This document shows, piece after piece, positions 33,362-44,730 of a stretch of DNA of 64,000 bases. The notes below the pieces were generated by a model, which saw nothing but the letters and a program-made list of their open reading frames with translations, was not told the DNA's origin and did not search any database. This DNA comes from Malaya genurostris (taxonomy: Eukaryota; Arthropoda; Insecta; Diptera; Culicidae). Location of the stretch: positions 36,310,516 through 36,374,515 of the forward strand of contig NC_080572.1 of assembly GCF_030247185.1 (NCBI RefSeq), in the 5' to 3' direction. A program made the translations under genes and the position numbers. Positions within the stretch are counted from its first letter, which is position 1. Every line of letters begins with the position of its first letter.

Positions 33362-33724
33362 CACTCAGGCAAAAAATATATGGAATTTCATAATGATTTC
33401 GTATGGTTTTTAGCCACAAGAATATTGTATGCGAATCATAAGATTGCCTTATGAAGTCACGAAAATTGGAATTCCAATAAAACGCCTTATGAAATTCATA
33501 CGAAAATTTTAGGAACATTGTGCGAAATTTCTATGACAAACATAACTTCTCTCATATACTGTTGAATTCATAAGTTGTTCGTATGAAAACTATAATAGTG
33601 ATAGATGAGATGTATACTGCAGAGGTATATTTTTCATATTAATCTTCTGAAATGGTGATTTTAGTGATTTTTGATGCATCATAAGATTTGCCTTATGATT
33701 TTCACTACTCAATTTGCCTGAGTG
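33362..33724. mobile_element. TA-target element with 'CACTCAGGCAAA' ends
   Basis: The ends 'CACTCAGGCAAAAAATAT' and 'TTTGCCTGAGTG' are flanked by TA at 33360-33361 and 33725-33726. The interior has no coding capacity; the frame at 33324-33518 crosses the boundary. Confidence 0.85.
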
Positions 33725-33818
33725 TACATTGAATTGACAGGTCGTTTGCTCGTTTGGAACTGGTAGCTGTCATTCCAAACGAACAGCTGTCGCCACTCTG
33801 ATTATAGTCACTCTAAGT

Positions 33819-34623
33819 CAGGGATGCCAGGTTCACAGATTGTCTGTGTTTTACAGATTTCCAACTTGCTGCACAGATTTTAAAAATTGCACAGATTTTT
33901 GAAAACGATTCAAAAAGTACAGAACGGTTTAGAAAAAAGGTACAGATAAAGGTTGGTAGAAAGACATTTTTTTTGCTCGGCAAAATGATTCCGATCCACT
34001 ATGTAAAATACCCTGGTGATCACGTTTTTCTATGTGTGCGGTTGTCATTTTATTTTGGAATAACAGAGAGACGTGAAGAAGAAAAAACATAAACAAATGA
34101 CGTTCCGGGAGTTGCTTTCATGAAAATATTTAGAGTTGGTTTTGTTTGCAAAAATATTGACAATTCAATGCGGTGTTTTGTTCCGGAATGTTTCAATCGT
34201 TTTCGTCACCTGCATTTGAAATGCCACCCACAGCACAATCACTCCATCATCCATAATAACTGTAATAGATACCACAGTGCGATCCATCAAATCCTTCCTC
34301 TAACGAAATGAACAAAATCGGATGTGTGTAAAATTTTCTATATTTCGACGTTGCCTTGCAAGCCCTTGAAGAAAAATGTCCAGATTTTCAATTAGTGCCA
34401 AAGATTCGCCAGGCTGCGCGACAACTGGAGTAACTTAGAAGTGAAATCCCGATCTGAAATGGTCGTTTGTTTATGTTTACATGCTTGAATCCCGGCGCGC
34501 CATACTTAATTTCGTGAGAAAAATACCAACACAACCAAATTTGTCTTATCACGCCACCAGTGTATTTTACGTCGTGATTCCGATCTGCAATTATATTTTT
34601 GAAAAAACGAACTGGCATCTCTG
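33819..34623. mobile_element. hAT-type element, ~0.8 kb
   Basis: It starts 'CAGGGATGCCAGGTTCACAG' and ends '...ACTGGCATCTCTG'. Internal 'CACAGATTTT' words relate it to 30921-31293. The flanking octamers do not match, so the two ends may belong to different insertions. Frames 34120-34311 and 34388-34669 have no domain. Confidence 0.6.
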
Positions 34624-34636
34624 ATAACAGTGAATT

Positions 34637-34891
34637 CGACCGTCCCACGACAAAAGGGCCTAACTGCAAATGAGAGCCTCTCTTTGTTTACTTTCTCTTT
34701 TGATTATTACGGAGCCATTATTGCAAATTCTCTAAAGTTTCCCATATAAATCAAAAGCTTGTTGTTTTACCTTGAAAGTTTTGCGAAGAGTAAATCGTCA
34801 AATATAAAATCAATTCGGTAAATCGCGAAAGAAAAAGTAAACAAAGAGAAACTGTCATTTTCAGTTAGGCCCTTTTGTCGTGGGACGATCG
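34637..34891. mobile_element. MITE with 'CGACCGTCCCACGACAAAAG' ends, copy B (uninterrupted)
   Basis: 255 bp, inverted ends of about 30 bp, flanked by AATT at 34633-34636 and 34892-34895. It is nearly identical to the outer parts of 23285-23814. Confidence 0.92.
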
Positions 34892-35030
34892 AATTGTAAT
34901 AGAGATGGGAAATATCGAATAAAATCTGTTATTGATAATATCGATATATCGCATTTCAATATCGATATTATCGATAAATATCAATATTTGTCACCGGTTA
35001 AATGAAAATTTTTGAAAACAAGAAAGTATA

Positions 35031-36186
35031 CACGCAGAAAAATGGAGCATATTTTAAAGAACAAAACAGTTAGTAGATTTTTAAATTTGATTTTTGTTAA
35101 TTTCTATCTAGAATATGATTGTTTAAAACCAATTTCCCCCTTCAACACCAACAATAATCTCTGTTTGATGTGAATTAACATTTTGGTCTAACCCAACGAA
35201 AAAAATTGCTGTTCCAGCTGATTTTATTGTTTGAAATAAACTACAAATTTTTTGCTTATCAACAAAAGTTGAGTTGATTTTATTTGCAAAATCTTTGTTG
35301 ATTTAATTTTAATTTATCTCTATGTTAATAAAAATCTGATTTCTTTCATCTATGATCTAATTTGTATAATGATTTATTGTTGAAATGAACCGTGTCAGTT
35401 ATATTTGTAATGAACCAGCGAAACTTTTTCAACTGTGAATAAACAAAATAGTTTGTTTGTGTTTCAAAAAGTAAAATTTCATCTGCTCATTTCTCTTTCC
35501 TGGAGCATTTCAACAATCCAAGCGTAAGTATAGTATTGATAATCAGTAATATTATAAATCTCATAATATTACATAATACGTTTTCTTTACAAAAAAAATG
35601 TTACAGGATATCTCTATTTTAATCGATCTGCAAGGGCATCGCGCCATGATTGTGGTTGGAAATAATTATAATTTCATTCATGTAAGTAATTAGAATTGCT
35701 AAAATAAAATAAATCGACAAAAAATGTATCAAAAATAACCCTCCATATTATTTTGAAAGAAATAATTTTACTCTTAACAACAAAAAAAAGGATTTTAAGA
35801 AACAAAAAACGTAAGTAGAAATATTAATCATTTTAGGTTTATATCTTATCATTTATTTCAACTGCCAAGTTTACAAATTCAAAGCACTGTAAAGATTACC
35901 TTCATTTAAAGTTAGTTCAATGTAAACTGATTTTGCAAGTTAAATTTACTATGGAATTGTTTGTTAAGAAATTGACAGGAATGCAAAAGTTAAATATTTG
36001 TTAATTTCAACAAAATATTTATTGAAATAAACTAAATCACAGAGACAAATCAAACATCTAGTTTTGTTGTTTCAAGCATCAATATTTGCTATATTAAACC
36101 AAATTTTCTTTTGTCACTATTTCAATAAAATAAATCATCGCGAGAAACCAAAATTTAGTTACTTTTACAATATTTTTCTCTGCGTG
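35031..36186. mobile_element. TA-target element with 'CACGCAGAAAAAT' ends, 1.16 kb
   Basis: The ends 'CACGCAGAAAAAT' and 'ATATTTTTCTCTGCGTG' are flanked by TA (35029-35030 and 36187-36188). It is very AT-rich inside, with no coding capacity recognised. It is similar in design to 33362-33724 and 58059-60076. Confidence 0.75.
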
Positions 36187-36233
36187 TATTTGATAGCAAA
36201 AATTAATTTTAGGTTCACAGCCGAACAAATACT

Positions 36234-36719
36234 GGCCCTTATTACCATTCCCACTTCTACTTCCACTTTCACTTCACTCACATGTCACTTCACTTGATTT
36301 TACCTATTACCAATATCACGGTCAATAGCGGGCCTTACACGAGCATTAAAAATGTCATTTCAAATGATGACTAAGTAATGATGTATTTCAAATTTGTTAG
36401 AAATCTCGTCATTAGTGCACCATTACACGTTCATTAAAATGATATTATTTTTTATTAATGACATTTTTAATGACTCGTGTAAGGGCCGCTAATAAAATAA
36501 TCACTGTAGTGAAAAAAATCATTTTCTCCAAAAAATTTTTGATGATTTGATGTTCGTAATAACAACAAGCTCATCTAAGTAATTACTTTTTTCTCTGAAG
36601 TGACTTTCGTGATAATGACCTTCATTCAATTCACTTAGTTTTCACCGTGAAGTGATACCGATATGGTAAAAATCACTTCACTTGGTTTTCACCGTGTAGT
36701 AATACCCGTAATAAGGGCC
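36234..36719. mobile_element. Element Z, copy 1, with 'GGCCCTTATTAC' ends
   Basis: The ends 'GGCCCTTATTACC' and 'CGTAATAAGGGCC' are flanked by ACT on both sides (3-bp duplication). 'TTCACTTGATTTTAC' and 'TTCACCGTGAAGTGATACC' words recur. It is interrupted by the MITE at 36328-36489. A relative spans 57142-60178. Confidence 0.75.
36328..36489. mobile_element. Palindromic MITE with 'GCGGGCCTTACACGAGC' ends
   Basis: 162 bp, arms about 40 bp ('TTAAAAATGTCATT' mirrored), flanked by TA at 36326-36327 and 36490-36491. A relative with the same ends lies at 59691-60019. Confidence 0.8.
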
Positions 36720-37449
36720 ACTATTTTCAAAAATTGAAATATCCCTGGACTCAAACAAGCCGTGTTTCCCGCTGTGGAATTGACTCTTTCAGCGTCAACC
36801 AGAGATGCCAGGTCTGCAGATTTGTCTGTAAATCTGCAGATTTGGGGTATAGTGCTGCACACATTTTTTTTGTTGTGCAGACTTTTGCAGACTTTTGAAA
36901 TTCTCGCAGACTTTTACAGACTTTTGAAATTCTCGCAGACTTTCGTCTATATTTACAGACTTTTGAAATTTTTGTCGTGAATACGACTTACTTTACTATG
37001 GGGCGCCTTTTCAAAATTTACCCTCTGAGAGAGTGATAAGTTTTTGATTGTGAATATCTCATGTTATATCTAATGAGTCAACATAATTCTTGCTACACAC
37101 CATCGGAAACATGATCACAATTTTATAATAAAATTTTCAGTTCTGTGACATATTCTCAAATAGTTCAAAATTAAATTTTTCTGAAGTGTTTGGTAAAAAC
37201 GACTATCATAGAAGATAATTCATAAGGCGCGTTTGCCTTTCTCGTATTTTGAAAGCTCATAGCTCAGTGATCTGTAGAAGGATTTTTATAATCTAACTAC
37301 CAATAGAATCGAAAATTTTTAACTTGAACGTGTATTGCAACAACGTTGCAGTTTTTCAATAGTACACTATTAAAAACCTGTTTGGTTTAACCTATGACAG
37401 CACCAGCCAATCAGAACGCGAGATATCTGCATCTATACAAGATAATACA

Positions 37450-37630
37450 TATAAAAGTTGAGTGGTTCATTTTTCCTGCCATTTGCTGAGCAACTGTTCC
37501 CGAAACAAGACACACGAGAGCAACATCGAGGACCTTTCGTTTCACTGTTTCCCGATCTGAATGCACGAGACACCGTCAGCACAATGACACCGAAAATCGG
37601 CAGCCAAAAAGTCCAGCAAGGACCATTGCT
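37450..37630 (+). pseudogene. Second histone H2B 5' fragment with TATA box (copy 4)
   Basis: 'TATAAA' at 37450-37455, then a leader with 'CGAAACAAGACACACGAG', then an ATG at 37584 reading M-T-P-K in a decayed H2B tail. The DNA 'GCAGCCAAAAAGTCCAGCAA' is the lysine-rich H2B tail in a shifted frame. Confidence 0.55.
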
Positions 37631-37949
37631 GAAACAAGACACACACGAGAACCATCTCAGATCTCAATATTTCCTACCAAAAGATTCATCAAGATGGAAG
37701 CTAAATTAATTTGCACCGTCACTAACACATTTAATTACGAACGGCAATGCGAAAGCGAAAGTGATGATTTTGAACACATCTTTATACTAGTATACAAATA
37801 TGCCGTGCGAAACAGAGTTGAACAAATTGAACAAATGAAAGAGATGAACAAATGTTTCCACTTGATTTGCGCATTCTACTTTCCAGGCGTATCAGAACTG
37901 GCTAAACTTAAAGCAATCCTAAATATTTCTTTATCACAGTGATGTGGTC

Positions 37950-37963
37950 GTCCTGAAAAGGAC
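37950..37963 (-). terminator. Histone mRNA 3' stem-loop (copy 4)
   Basis: On the minus strand it reads 'GTCCTTTTCAGGAC', a perfect five-base-pair stem with a TTTC loop, as in metazoan replication-dependent histone mRNAs, about 20-25 nt after the last H2A residue motif. Confidence 0.8.
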
Positions 37964-37984
37964 GGGGTTTTCAACTCCTCATCG

Positions 37985-38248
37985 TTACGGATGGCGAGGG
38001 ATGATTTTCGTTTTCTTGTTGTCACGGGCAGCATTACCGGCCAATTCCAACACTTCGGCAGCCAAGTACTCCATCACTGCCGCCAGATAGACCGATGCAC
38101 CGGCACCGACACGCTCTGCGTAGTTTCCCTTTCGGAGCAGACGATGGATTTTGCCAACTGGGAACTGCAGACCAGCACGGTTCGAGCGGGATTTTGCCTT
38201 GCCCTTAACTCTTCCTCCTGTGTGCGTGTTTCTGTGTAAAAATTCCAC
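37985..38248 (-). pseudogene. Histone H2A pseudogene (copy 4)
   Basis: The open reading is 87 residues. After a non-histone start it gives 'GRVKGKAKSRSNRAGLQFPV', the histone-fold block 'GNYAERVGAGASVYLAAVM', then 'ELAGNAARDNKKTKIIPRH'. The true initiator Met-Ser-Gly-Arg is lost. A 12-bp deletion after 'PRH' removes L-Q-L-A and shifts the frame before the NDEEL segment. The C-terminal third is missing. Apart from this the histone core is well preserved, which points to recent capture or recent amplification. Confidence 0.9.
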
Positions 38249-38297
38249 AAGATGCTGTTAACAGCTCGACAGCCAATTCAGTATTACTGGCTGCTGC

Positions 38298-38536
38298 CAG
38301 CGATGCCAGATAGCAGTAGTGTCATTTCCGTAGATTGGCATTTTTCTCGGAAGCTCTCGCGGTGAAAAGCTTTTTTTTATTTGTTCGCCAGACAAAACTA
38401 GTTTCCGTTCGTTGATAAATTTTAATTTCCGTAGAAAAAAATAAATTTCCGTAGATTTTGACTACGGATCCGTAGATCCGTAGAAAATGTTCGAATCCGT
38501 AGATCTACGGAGATTTCCGTAGATCTGACATCGCTG
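38298..38536. mobile_element. hAT-type MITE with 'TCCGTAGAT' words (copy 4)
   Basis: The ends 'CAGCGATGCCAGAT' and 'ATCTGACATCGCTG' are flanked by GCTGCTGC on both sides (38290-38297 and 38537-38544). Copy 2 shows the related empty site near 13215. Inside, 'TCCGTAGATC' and its complement recur about eight times. Confidence 0.88.
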
Positions 38537-38735
38537 GCTGCTGCTATACTAACTCTCTCTTTTATATCGTCTCACTGTTTCCCGTTCTGCGAAGGGAAGG
38601 TCCCTACACCGTTACCAGTAGCAGGTATAAAATGAAATGTGATGTGAGAAATAGCGTCATTTAAGTTAAAGCAGCTACTCTGAACGTACGAGACACCGTC
38701 AGCTAGATGGCACCGAAAACCGAAAAAAAGGCAGA
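38537..38735. promoter_or_regulatory. Captured divergent H2A/H2B promoter (copy 4)
   Basis: 'TTTATA' (38561-38566; TATA for H2A on the minus strand) faces 'TATAAA' (38626-38631; for H2B on the plus strand). The H2B ATG is at 38707, reading M-A-P-K-T-E-K-K-A before histone similarity ends. The hAT MITE has been inserted between the H2A TATA and the H2A body. Confidence 0.65.
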
Positions 38736-38779
38736 TTTGTACCGTCACTAACACATTCAATTACGAACGGCAATGCGAA

Positions 38780-39088
38780 CAGCGTTGCCAGGTTGCCAGA
38801 TTTGTCTGGCAAATGCCAGATTTTCCTCGTTTCGCCAGACACTCAAACTAACCAGATCTTTTGCCAGATTTTCCAAATTTTTCCAGACTTTTCATTTTTT
38901 TCTAGATTTAGTCAGATCTTACTAGATCTTTACGGTTTTGGCCTGTATACGATAGGTGGGGAGACCTTTTTTTTTTGCTCACTGACAATGAAGCCCGGTA
39001 AAAATTTTCTTGTATATAGTTGACCCAGACAAAACCAGATAAATTTTTGAGTTTTGACAATTTTTGAAAAAATAACCTGGCAACTCTG
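38780..39088. mobile_element. hAT-type MITE with 'GCCAGATTTT' words (copy 4)
   Basis: The ends 'CAGCGTTGCCAGGTT' and 'AACCTGGCAACTCTG' are flanked by AATGCGAA at 38772-38779 and 39089-39096. No protein is encoded. Confidence 0.9.
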
Positions 39089-39212
39089 AATGCGAAAGCG
39101 AATGTGATGATGTTGAACACATCTTTATACTAGTATGGGGTCGTGTGAAAATAAGCCATGCGATACAGGGTTGCCATATATACAGGTTAATCTGTATTTT
39201 ATTTATACATAC

Positions 39213-39988
39213 CTAAGACAAGACCTGACATCTGGGGGGGCTACTTTTGTTCCAAAATGGACCAGTTTCTGATTGGCTGATTTTGATGTTGCCACCTGCG
39301 CATTGTGAAAAGAAAAAACTTTTGCAGGGTACGCGAGCAATGATGCCAAGTATAAAGAAAATCAGAAAACATATTTATTAAAATGTATAATTTTATCTCA
39401 CCAAAATTTTCGGAGAATGTTCCACATTTTTTTCAATCTCATTGGTAATAAATGTTTATAGTGGCAGGACTGTGTAATTAAAATAGGCATCAAGCCGTTT
39501 TTCTTTTTAGTGAATTAAAGGTAACCAAAAAATATTTGTTAAATTAGTGTAAACTCGAAAGTGTGTTGAGTTTCACGAGAAGAATGAACTGTTGTGTTCC
39601 ACACTGTGATCGCATTAAGCATTTCTATCCAAACCTGACTTCTTCCGGTTTCCAAAAGATCCGGTAATACGTCAATAAAGGATTCGATTTTGCGTTCAAC
39701 AAGAGATATTTCATGTTTTGTCATCAAAGCTCTATTAATTGTTTTTAAGCATTAATATATAATAAAGAAATGCATTCACCAAAACATGTTTTATGTTTGT
39801 TTCAAATCAAAAACCTAAAGTCTAAAAATTTATATGTAATATTTTTTTCCTAGCAGAGTTATTAAAAAATTTGTAAATATGGCTACACTGTAGCCGATAC
39901 GTTGGTATATTTATTCCACAGGGTGAAAATGACGAGAAGGATGATTCGGAAGGAAGAATAAGAAGCCAGTTGTCAGGTCTTGTCTTAG
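39213..39988. mobile_element. Element Y with 'CTAAGACAAGACCTGACA' ends (copy 4)
   Basis: The inverted ends are flanked by ATACATAC at 39205-39212 and 39989-39996. The ends are close to those of element X (CTAGGACAGGACC), so X and Y are subfamilies. A 62-residue frame at 39539-39727 (minus), also present in copy 6, has no recognised domain. Confidence 0.88.
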
Positions 39989-40543
39989 ATACATACATAT
40001 ATGTACAGATTAATCTGTATTATTATTATTATTATCATTATTATTACTATCATTATTATTATTAAAATGACTTGCATACCGAAGATCGTCGATATATTTC
40101 AGACCAGGCCATTGCAATTGTTTCGTACTGAAATTTCGAGAAGAATCAGATATCTTCGAACTTCATAGCTTCAATAAAAATAAACTACAAATTTGTCGCC
40201 TAGCCTCCTATATTGGCAAATTAAAAAGGAATTGTTTCAAGTTTGGAATATATAGCTGTAGAATAGTAGCTGTTTAATGTAACTAATCTGTACTTTAATG
40301 TAGGTGCATCGCTTCAAACTCTATTAGAGAAAAAGGGGAAAGCTTGCACAATTCATACAATCAATCAACTAACTGATATTCGGAAAAGTGATGGGAGCGT
40401 GCCAGTTTTTTCGTATTCACGACATCCAGTTATGTCTGACATTACCCACCCGCCTTTTTTTTGCTCGCCAAGTCAGTTTTGCGTGTCTTACTTTATTGAA
40501 AAATTGCTGCCAGCAAGACATACTTGCTGACTGCAGATTTTTT

Positions 40544-41446
40544 GTCGTGAATACGACTTACTTTACTATGGGGCGCCTTTTCAAAATTTACTCTGTACAA
40601 GAATGGGCAGAACTTTATCGCGAATATCTCTTGATGTACATAATCCAACATCATATTTTTTACTACAAGCTATCGGAAATATGATCAGGAATTTGTGATT
40701 AAATTTTCAACAGCGTGAGATAACCATAAATAACTGAGAAACAAAATTTTCTAAAACTTTTGGAAATGAGTAAAATTCATTACGCTTGCTTGACTTTTTC
40801 GCACCCGGACGACGGTTTTGAGGTAGTCAGGCACATATCAGTCCCAATTATTTACCTGCTGGGTCGTTTGCATTGGAGCAAAATACAGCGAAAAAATGGA
40901 CATAGGGAACATTATGTAAAATCAGCCCTTCTTATGGCTCCAAATGTTATCTAAAGAACTACAAAGATTGTTTCTTTGCATATCGGAAATTAAAACCATT
41001 AGTGTAGTGCAAATTTAGAATAATTTGATTGGCTTTGTGCAACAGTGTTTAATATCGTTTATATCAGAACATTGTTTAATATCGTAGAATTGCACAGTTT
41101 TGCCCTTCTGAATGCATAGCACCGACTCAGAATAGATTCGAACTCAACTCATCACTCTCCATCACGAACGCCTTCATTAAGGTTCTTTTAAGAATTACCA
41201 TTATTTTATCATAAATAACTATATTGGTTATTTCGTTGTATTTAATTGTATGTCAGAATATTTAAAGTAGCAAATCTGTACTTTAGTATAGGTGTATTGT
41301 TTCAAATTCTAGTAGTGGAAAAGAGGAAAGCGTGCACAATTCACGCAATCGATCAACTAATTGATATTCGGAAGTATAAAGAAAAAGTGTCAGTTTTATT
41401 CGTATTCACGATATCCAATTATGTCTCTGACATTACACACCCGTAC
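40544..41446. mobile_element. GTCGTGAATACGAC-family element, copy 5 (short, non-histone)
   Basis: It starts 'GTCGTGAATACGACTTACTT' and ends '...CATTACACACCCGTAC', flanked by T-tracts. The empty site is at 57080-57095 ('GCAGATTTTTTTTCAG'). The interior is related to copies 1 and 3. Confidence 0.88.
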
Positions 41447-42044
41447 TTTTTTTCAGATTTACAGACCCTGTCTGCAGATATTTGAAATTTTTACCTGGCA
41501 TCTCTGGCGTCAACTGATGTTGCTAGAATTATCAAATGACCCTGTGCAATAAATTTCTGTGTAATTTTCCCAATAAGAGAAAATATCTGTTTTCTCTGGT
41601 GCTTGCTCAATACTTAGCATACTCGCTGCCAACAAAATACTTAACATTAAGTACTGTTCGCCCTTTAGAAGAGTTTGAGACTTTTGAGAACTTGAAAGTA
41701 CAGATCAAGTTCCGCGTGAACTTTCTAGCTGCTCAAGAAAACACGTGGCCATTTTTGACAGTTCGAAGTGCAGAACAAGTTCCGCGTAAACTTTCTCGAT
41801 GCTTAAGAGTGCACGTGGTACTTTTAGCAACTTGAAAATACAGAACAAGTTCCGCGTGAACTTTTTCGCTGCATAGAAGCTGAACAATGTATTCTAGAAG
41901 CAGATTAGAAGTTCGTTCCGCTGCGTCGCGCGAACTTTCAAGTATGGATTATTACTTAAAAAATGGGCTGCTTAGAGTGCTATTGATTAACTTTGAGAGC
42001 TGCTTAAGCCAAATCAGTCCCTTTTATCCGAACTTTTGGTTAGT

Positions 42045-42300
42045 TGGGCTGTCAGCTTGGAGCGAAATTATTTTTCAGTCCAGTAACGCCATCGCACGGC
42101 ATCACATTCAACATATCATGTCAATTGTATGGGCGCGTATTATTCGTGCGCGTCAACCGAATTAGATATTTCTCTCCCCTACTTCTATGTATGAGATACA
42201 ATGCGGACTCGCCTGAGGGTACCATGCTCGCTAAAAAGAATGTTGCCAATGATTTGTTCGTGAAATGTGAGAGCTGAATATCTAGTTAATATGATGTCTT
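42045..42300 (+). repeat. Dispersed repeat E, copy 2
   Basis: It shares 'TAACGCCATCGCACGGCATC' and 'TGTTGCCAATGATTTGTTCG' with 20268-20460. The flanks 41515-42044 and 42301-42528 show no gene. The sequence just before 42528 ends 'TTTCCCATCTCTA', a hAT-like terminus matching 'TAGAGATGGGAAA' at 34900. Confidence 0.65.
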
Positions 42301-42627
42301 TTATTTTAGGTAAGATTTGATTAACGTATTTTTGAACATAGCTTAAATATCTAAAATTAGATAAAAACTACACGAGCGAAATAATAATATGAAATTATAA
42401 TTTTACGTAACTCCATGGTTACAATATCGAATATCGATATTTTTTGTCAATGCTCTGAATTATCGATATCGTCGATATGGTGGCAATATCGATATTATCG
42501 ATAGATATCGATAAGTTTCCCATCTCTAGCATTGTAAATGTCATTGCATATGAATTGCGCGTGAAAATTGCTGTACAATCTGGAATAGACTGTTTCTGCT
42601 AATACAAAACAAACCAAATCTACAATT

Positions 42628-42839
42628 ATGTTTCGGATGCAACTACCTCCTACTGATGCCGCCGAAGAGAAAAGAAAAGTACGAAAAGCAGTGCAGCAAA
42701 ATGTGTTCACCTTCGTCGCACTATGTGTGGCCATCAGGATCGGTTAGTATCACTCATTAAACAGAAAACCATCGGCAGCCGAGCTTATATTTTTTACATT
42801 TCAGCTCCTTTGCTGTTCAATAGACCTAGTAGTGTATAG
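42628..42839 (+). CDS. Tom5: TOM5-like mitochondrial outer-membrane import subunit, two exons
   Basis: Exon 1 is 42628-42742 and exon 2 is 42805-42839 (donor GTTAGT, acceptor TTTCAG, phase 1), giving 49 residues. The product starts 'MFR', has an acidic/basic block 'DAAEEKRKVRK', then a single hydrophobic segment 'FTFVALCVAIRIAPLL' (about residues 27-42). Animal TOM5 is about 51 residues with the same order: Met-Phe-Arg start, EE-x-KRK block and a C-terminal tail anchor with VAL...R..P. It would be a small tail-anchored subunit of the TOM import pore. AATAAA at 42874 fits a polyadenylation signal. It is too short to show up as a long reading frame and is walled in by transposons. Another tail-anchored microprotein is the alternative. 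Confidence 0.65.
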
Positions 42840-42879
42840 AAATATGCAATTCATGTTTAGTGTTTAAATGCATAATAAA

Positions 42880-43364
42880 ACCAACTAGCATCTTCTATTT
42901 TACCTACATGGATCTTATCTTCACTTAGAAATTATCACAGCACTCATTTTTCTATTTAATGGGGATTATCCAATTCCAATACAATTGCGTTTTTGAAATT
43001 GTAACTTTTTGTATTGCCGGTAAATAATGCGGCACTTCCGGTGGAGCTCTCAATGTGTGAGGATGTTGTTTCGCACTAGTGCGATGAAATTTTATGTATT
43101 TTTCGCGATTTTTTGCGTTCTAGAGTGAATCAGTGTTGCGACGCCGCGAAACTATCATCGGGAGTCACTGTAAAAGTCATTACAATCGAAATAAATAAAA
43201 GAATCGTAATTAAAACCACAATGGAAATATAACCTATAAAAATGAAAATTGAAAAACACAATCGAAATTAAAACATAAAATAGAATAATAATCTAACTAT
43301 ATATGGGCAAGATGGGCCATCACTGGCCTTTGCCTGTCACGTTAGTGACACAGCAAAGAAAAAA
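42880..43364. other. Spacer without recognisable features
   Basis: AT-rich; I see no gene. It ends in the A-tract where copy 6 is inserted. Confidence 0.45.
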
Positions 43365-43830
43365 GGCGGGTGGGTAATGTCAGACATAACTGGATGTCGT
43401 GAATACGAAAAAACTGGCACGCTCCCATCACTTTTCCGAATATCAGTTAGTTGATTGATTGTATGAATTGTGCAAGCTTTCCCCTTTTTCTCTAATAGAG
43501 TTTGAAGCGATGCACCTACATTAAAGTACAGATTAGTTACATTAAACAGCTACTATTCTACAGCTATATATTCCAAACTTGAAACAATTCCTTTTTAATT
43601 GGCCAATATAGGAGGCTAGGCGACAAATTTGTAGTTTATTTTTATTGAAGCTATGAAGTTCGAAGATATCTGATTCTTCTCGAAATTTCAGTACGAAACA
43701 ATTGCAATGGCCTGGTCTGAAATATATCGACGATCTTCGGTATGCAAGTCATTTTAATAATAATAATGATAGTAATAATAATGATAATAATAATAATAAT
43801 ACAGATTAATCTGTACATATATGTATGTAT

Positions 43831-44606
43831 CTAAGACAAGACCTGACAACTGGCTTCTTATTCTTCCTTCCGAATCATCCTTCTCGTCATTTTCACCCTG
43901 TGGAATAAATATACCAACGTATCGGCTACAGTGTAGCCATATTTACAGATTTTTTAATAACTCTGCTAGGAAAAAAATATTACATATAAATTTTTAGACT
44001 TTAGGTTTTTGATTTGAAACAAACATAAAACATGTTTTGGTGAATGCATTTCTTTATTATATATTAATGCTTAAAAACAATTAATAGAGCTTTGATGACA
44101 AAACATGAAATATCTCTTGTTGAACGCAAAATCGAATCCTTTATTGACGTATTACCGGATCTTTTGGAAACCGGAAGAAGTCAGGTTTGGATAGAAATGC
44201 TTAATGCGATCACAGTGTGGAACACAACAGTTCATTCTTCTCGTGAAACTCAACACACTTTCGAGTTTACACTAATTTAACAAATATTTTTTGGTTACCT
44301 TTAATTCACTAAAAAGAAAAACGGCTTGATGCCTATTTTAATTACACAGTCCTGCCACTATAAACATTTATTACCAATGAGATTGAAAAAAATGTGGAAC
44401 ATTCTCCGAAAATTTTGGTGAGATAAAATTATACATTTTAATAAATATGTTTTCTGATTTTCTTTATACTTGGCATCATTGCTCGCGTACCCTGCAAAAG
44501 TTTTTTCTTTTCACAATGTGCAGGTGGCAACATCAATATCAGCCAATCAGAAACTGGTCCATTTTGGAACAAAAGCAGCCCCCCCAGATGTCAGGTCTTG
44601 TCTTAG
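43831..44606. mobile_element. Element Y (copy 6)
   Basis: The ends 'CTAAGACAAGACCTGACA' and its mirror are flanked by GTATGTAT at 43823-43830 and 44607-44614. Same insertion event as 39213-39988. Confidence 0.88.
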
Positions 44607-44730
44607 GTATGTATAAATAAAATACAGATTAACCTGTATATATGGCAACCCTGTATCGCATGGCTTATTTTCACACGACCCCATACTAGTATAAAGATGT
44701 GTTCAACATCATCACATTCGCTTTCGCATT

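Larger units (their letters stand above)
36974..40454. mobile_element. GTCGTGAATACGAC-family element, copy 4, with histone cargo
   Basis: It starts 'GTCGTGAATACGACTTACTT' and ends '...CATTACCCACCCGCC', with T-tracts on both sides. It is 3.48 kb and nearly identical to copy 6 (43365-46827) in the opposite orientation. It contains a second H2B 5' end (+), histone stem-loop and H2A (-), divergent promoter, H2B 5' end (+), and three younger elements (38298-38536, 38780-39088, 39213-39988). Confidence 0.9.
36800..41506. mobile_element. hAT-type element with two nested GTCGTGAATACGAC-family insertions
   Basis: The left end is 'CAGAGATGCCAGGTCTGCAG' at 36800 and the right end '...TACCTGGCATCTCTG' at 41506. 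The 8-bp duplication GCGTCAAC is present on both sides (36792-36799 and 41507-41514). Only about 320 bp belong to the element (36800-36973, 40455-40543, 41447-41506). The rest is copy 4 and copy 5. Internal words are 'CAGACTTTTG'. A partial relative with the empty copy-5 site lies at 57020-57141. Confidence 0.88.

Noticed and set aside
39539..39727. Conserved 62-residue gene found twice (also 44092-44280)
   Set aside because: It is conserved only because copies 4 and 6 are near-identical throughout; there is no domain and no independent copy in this window.
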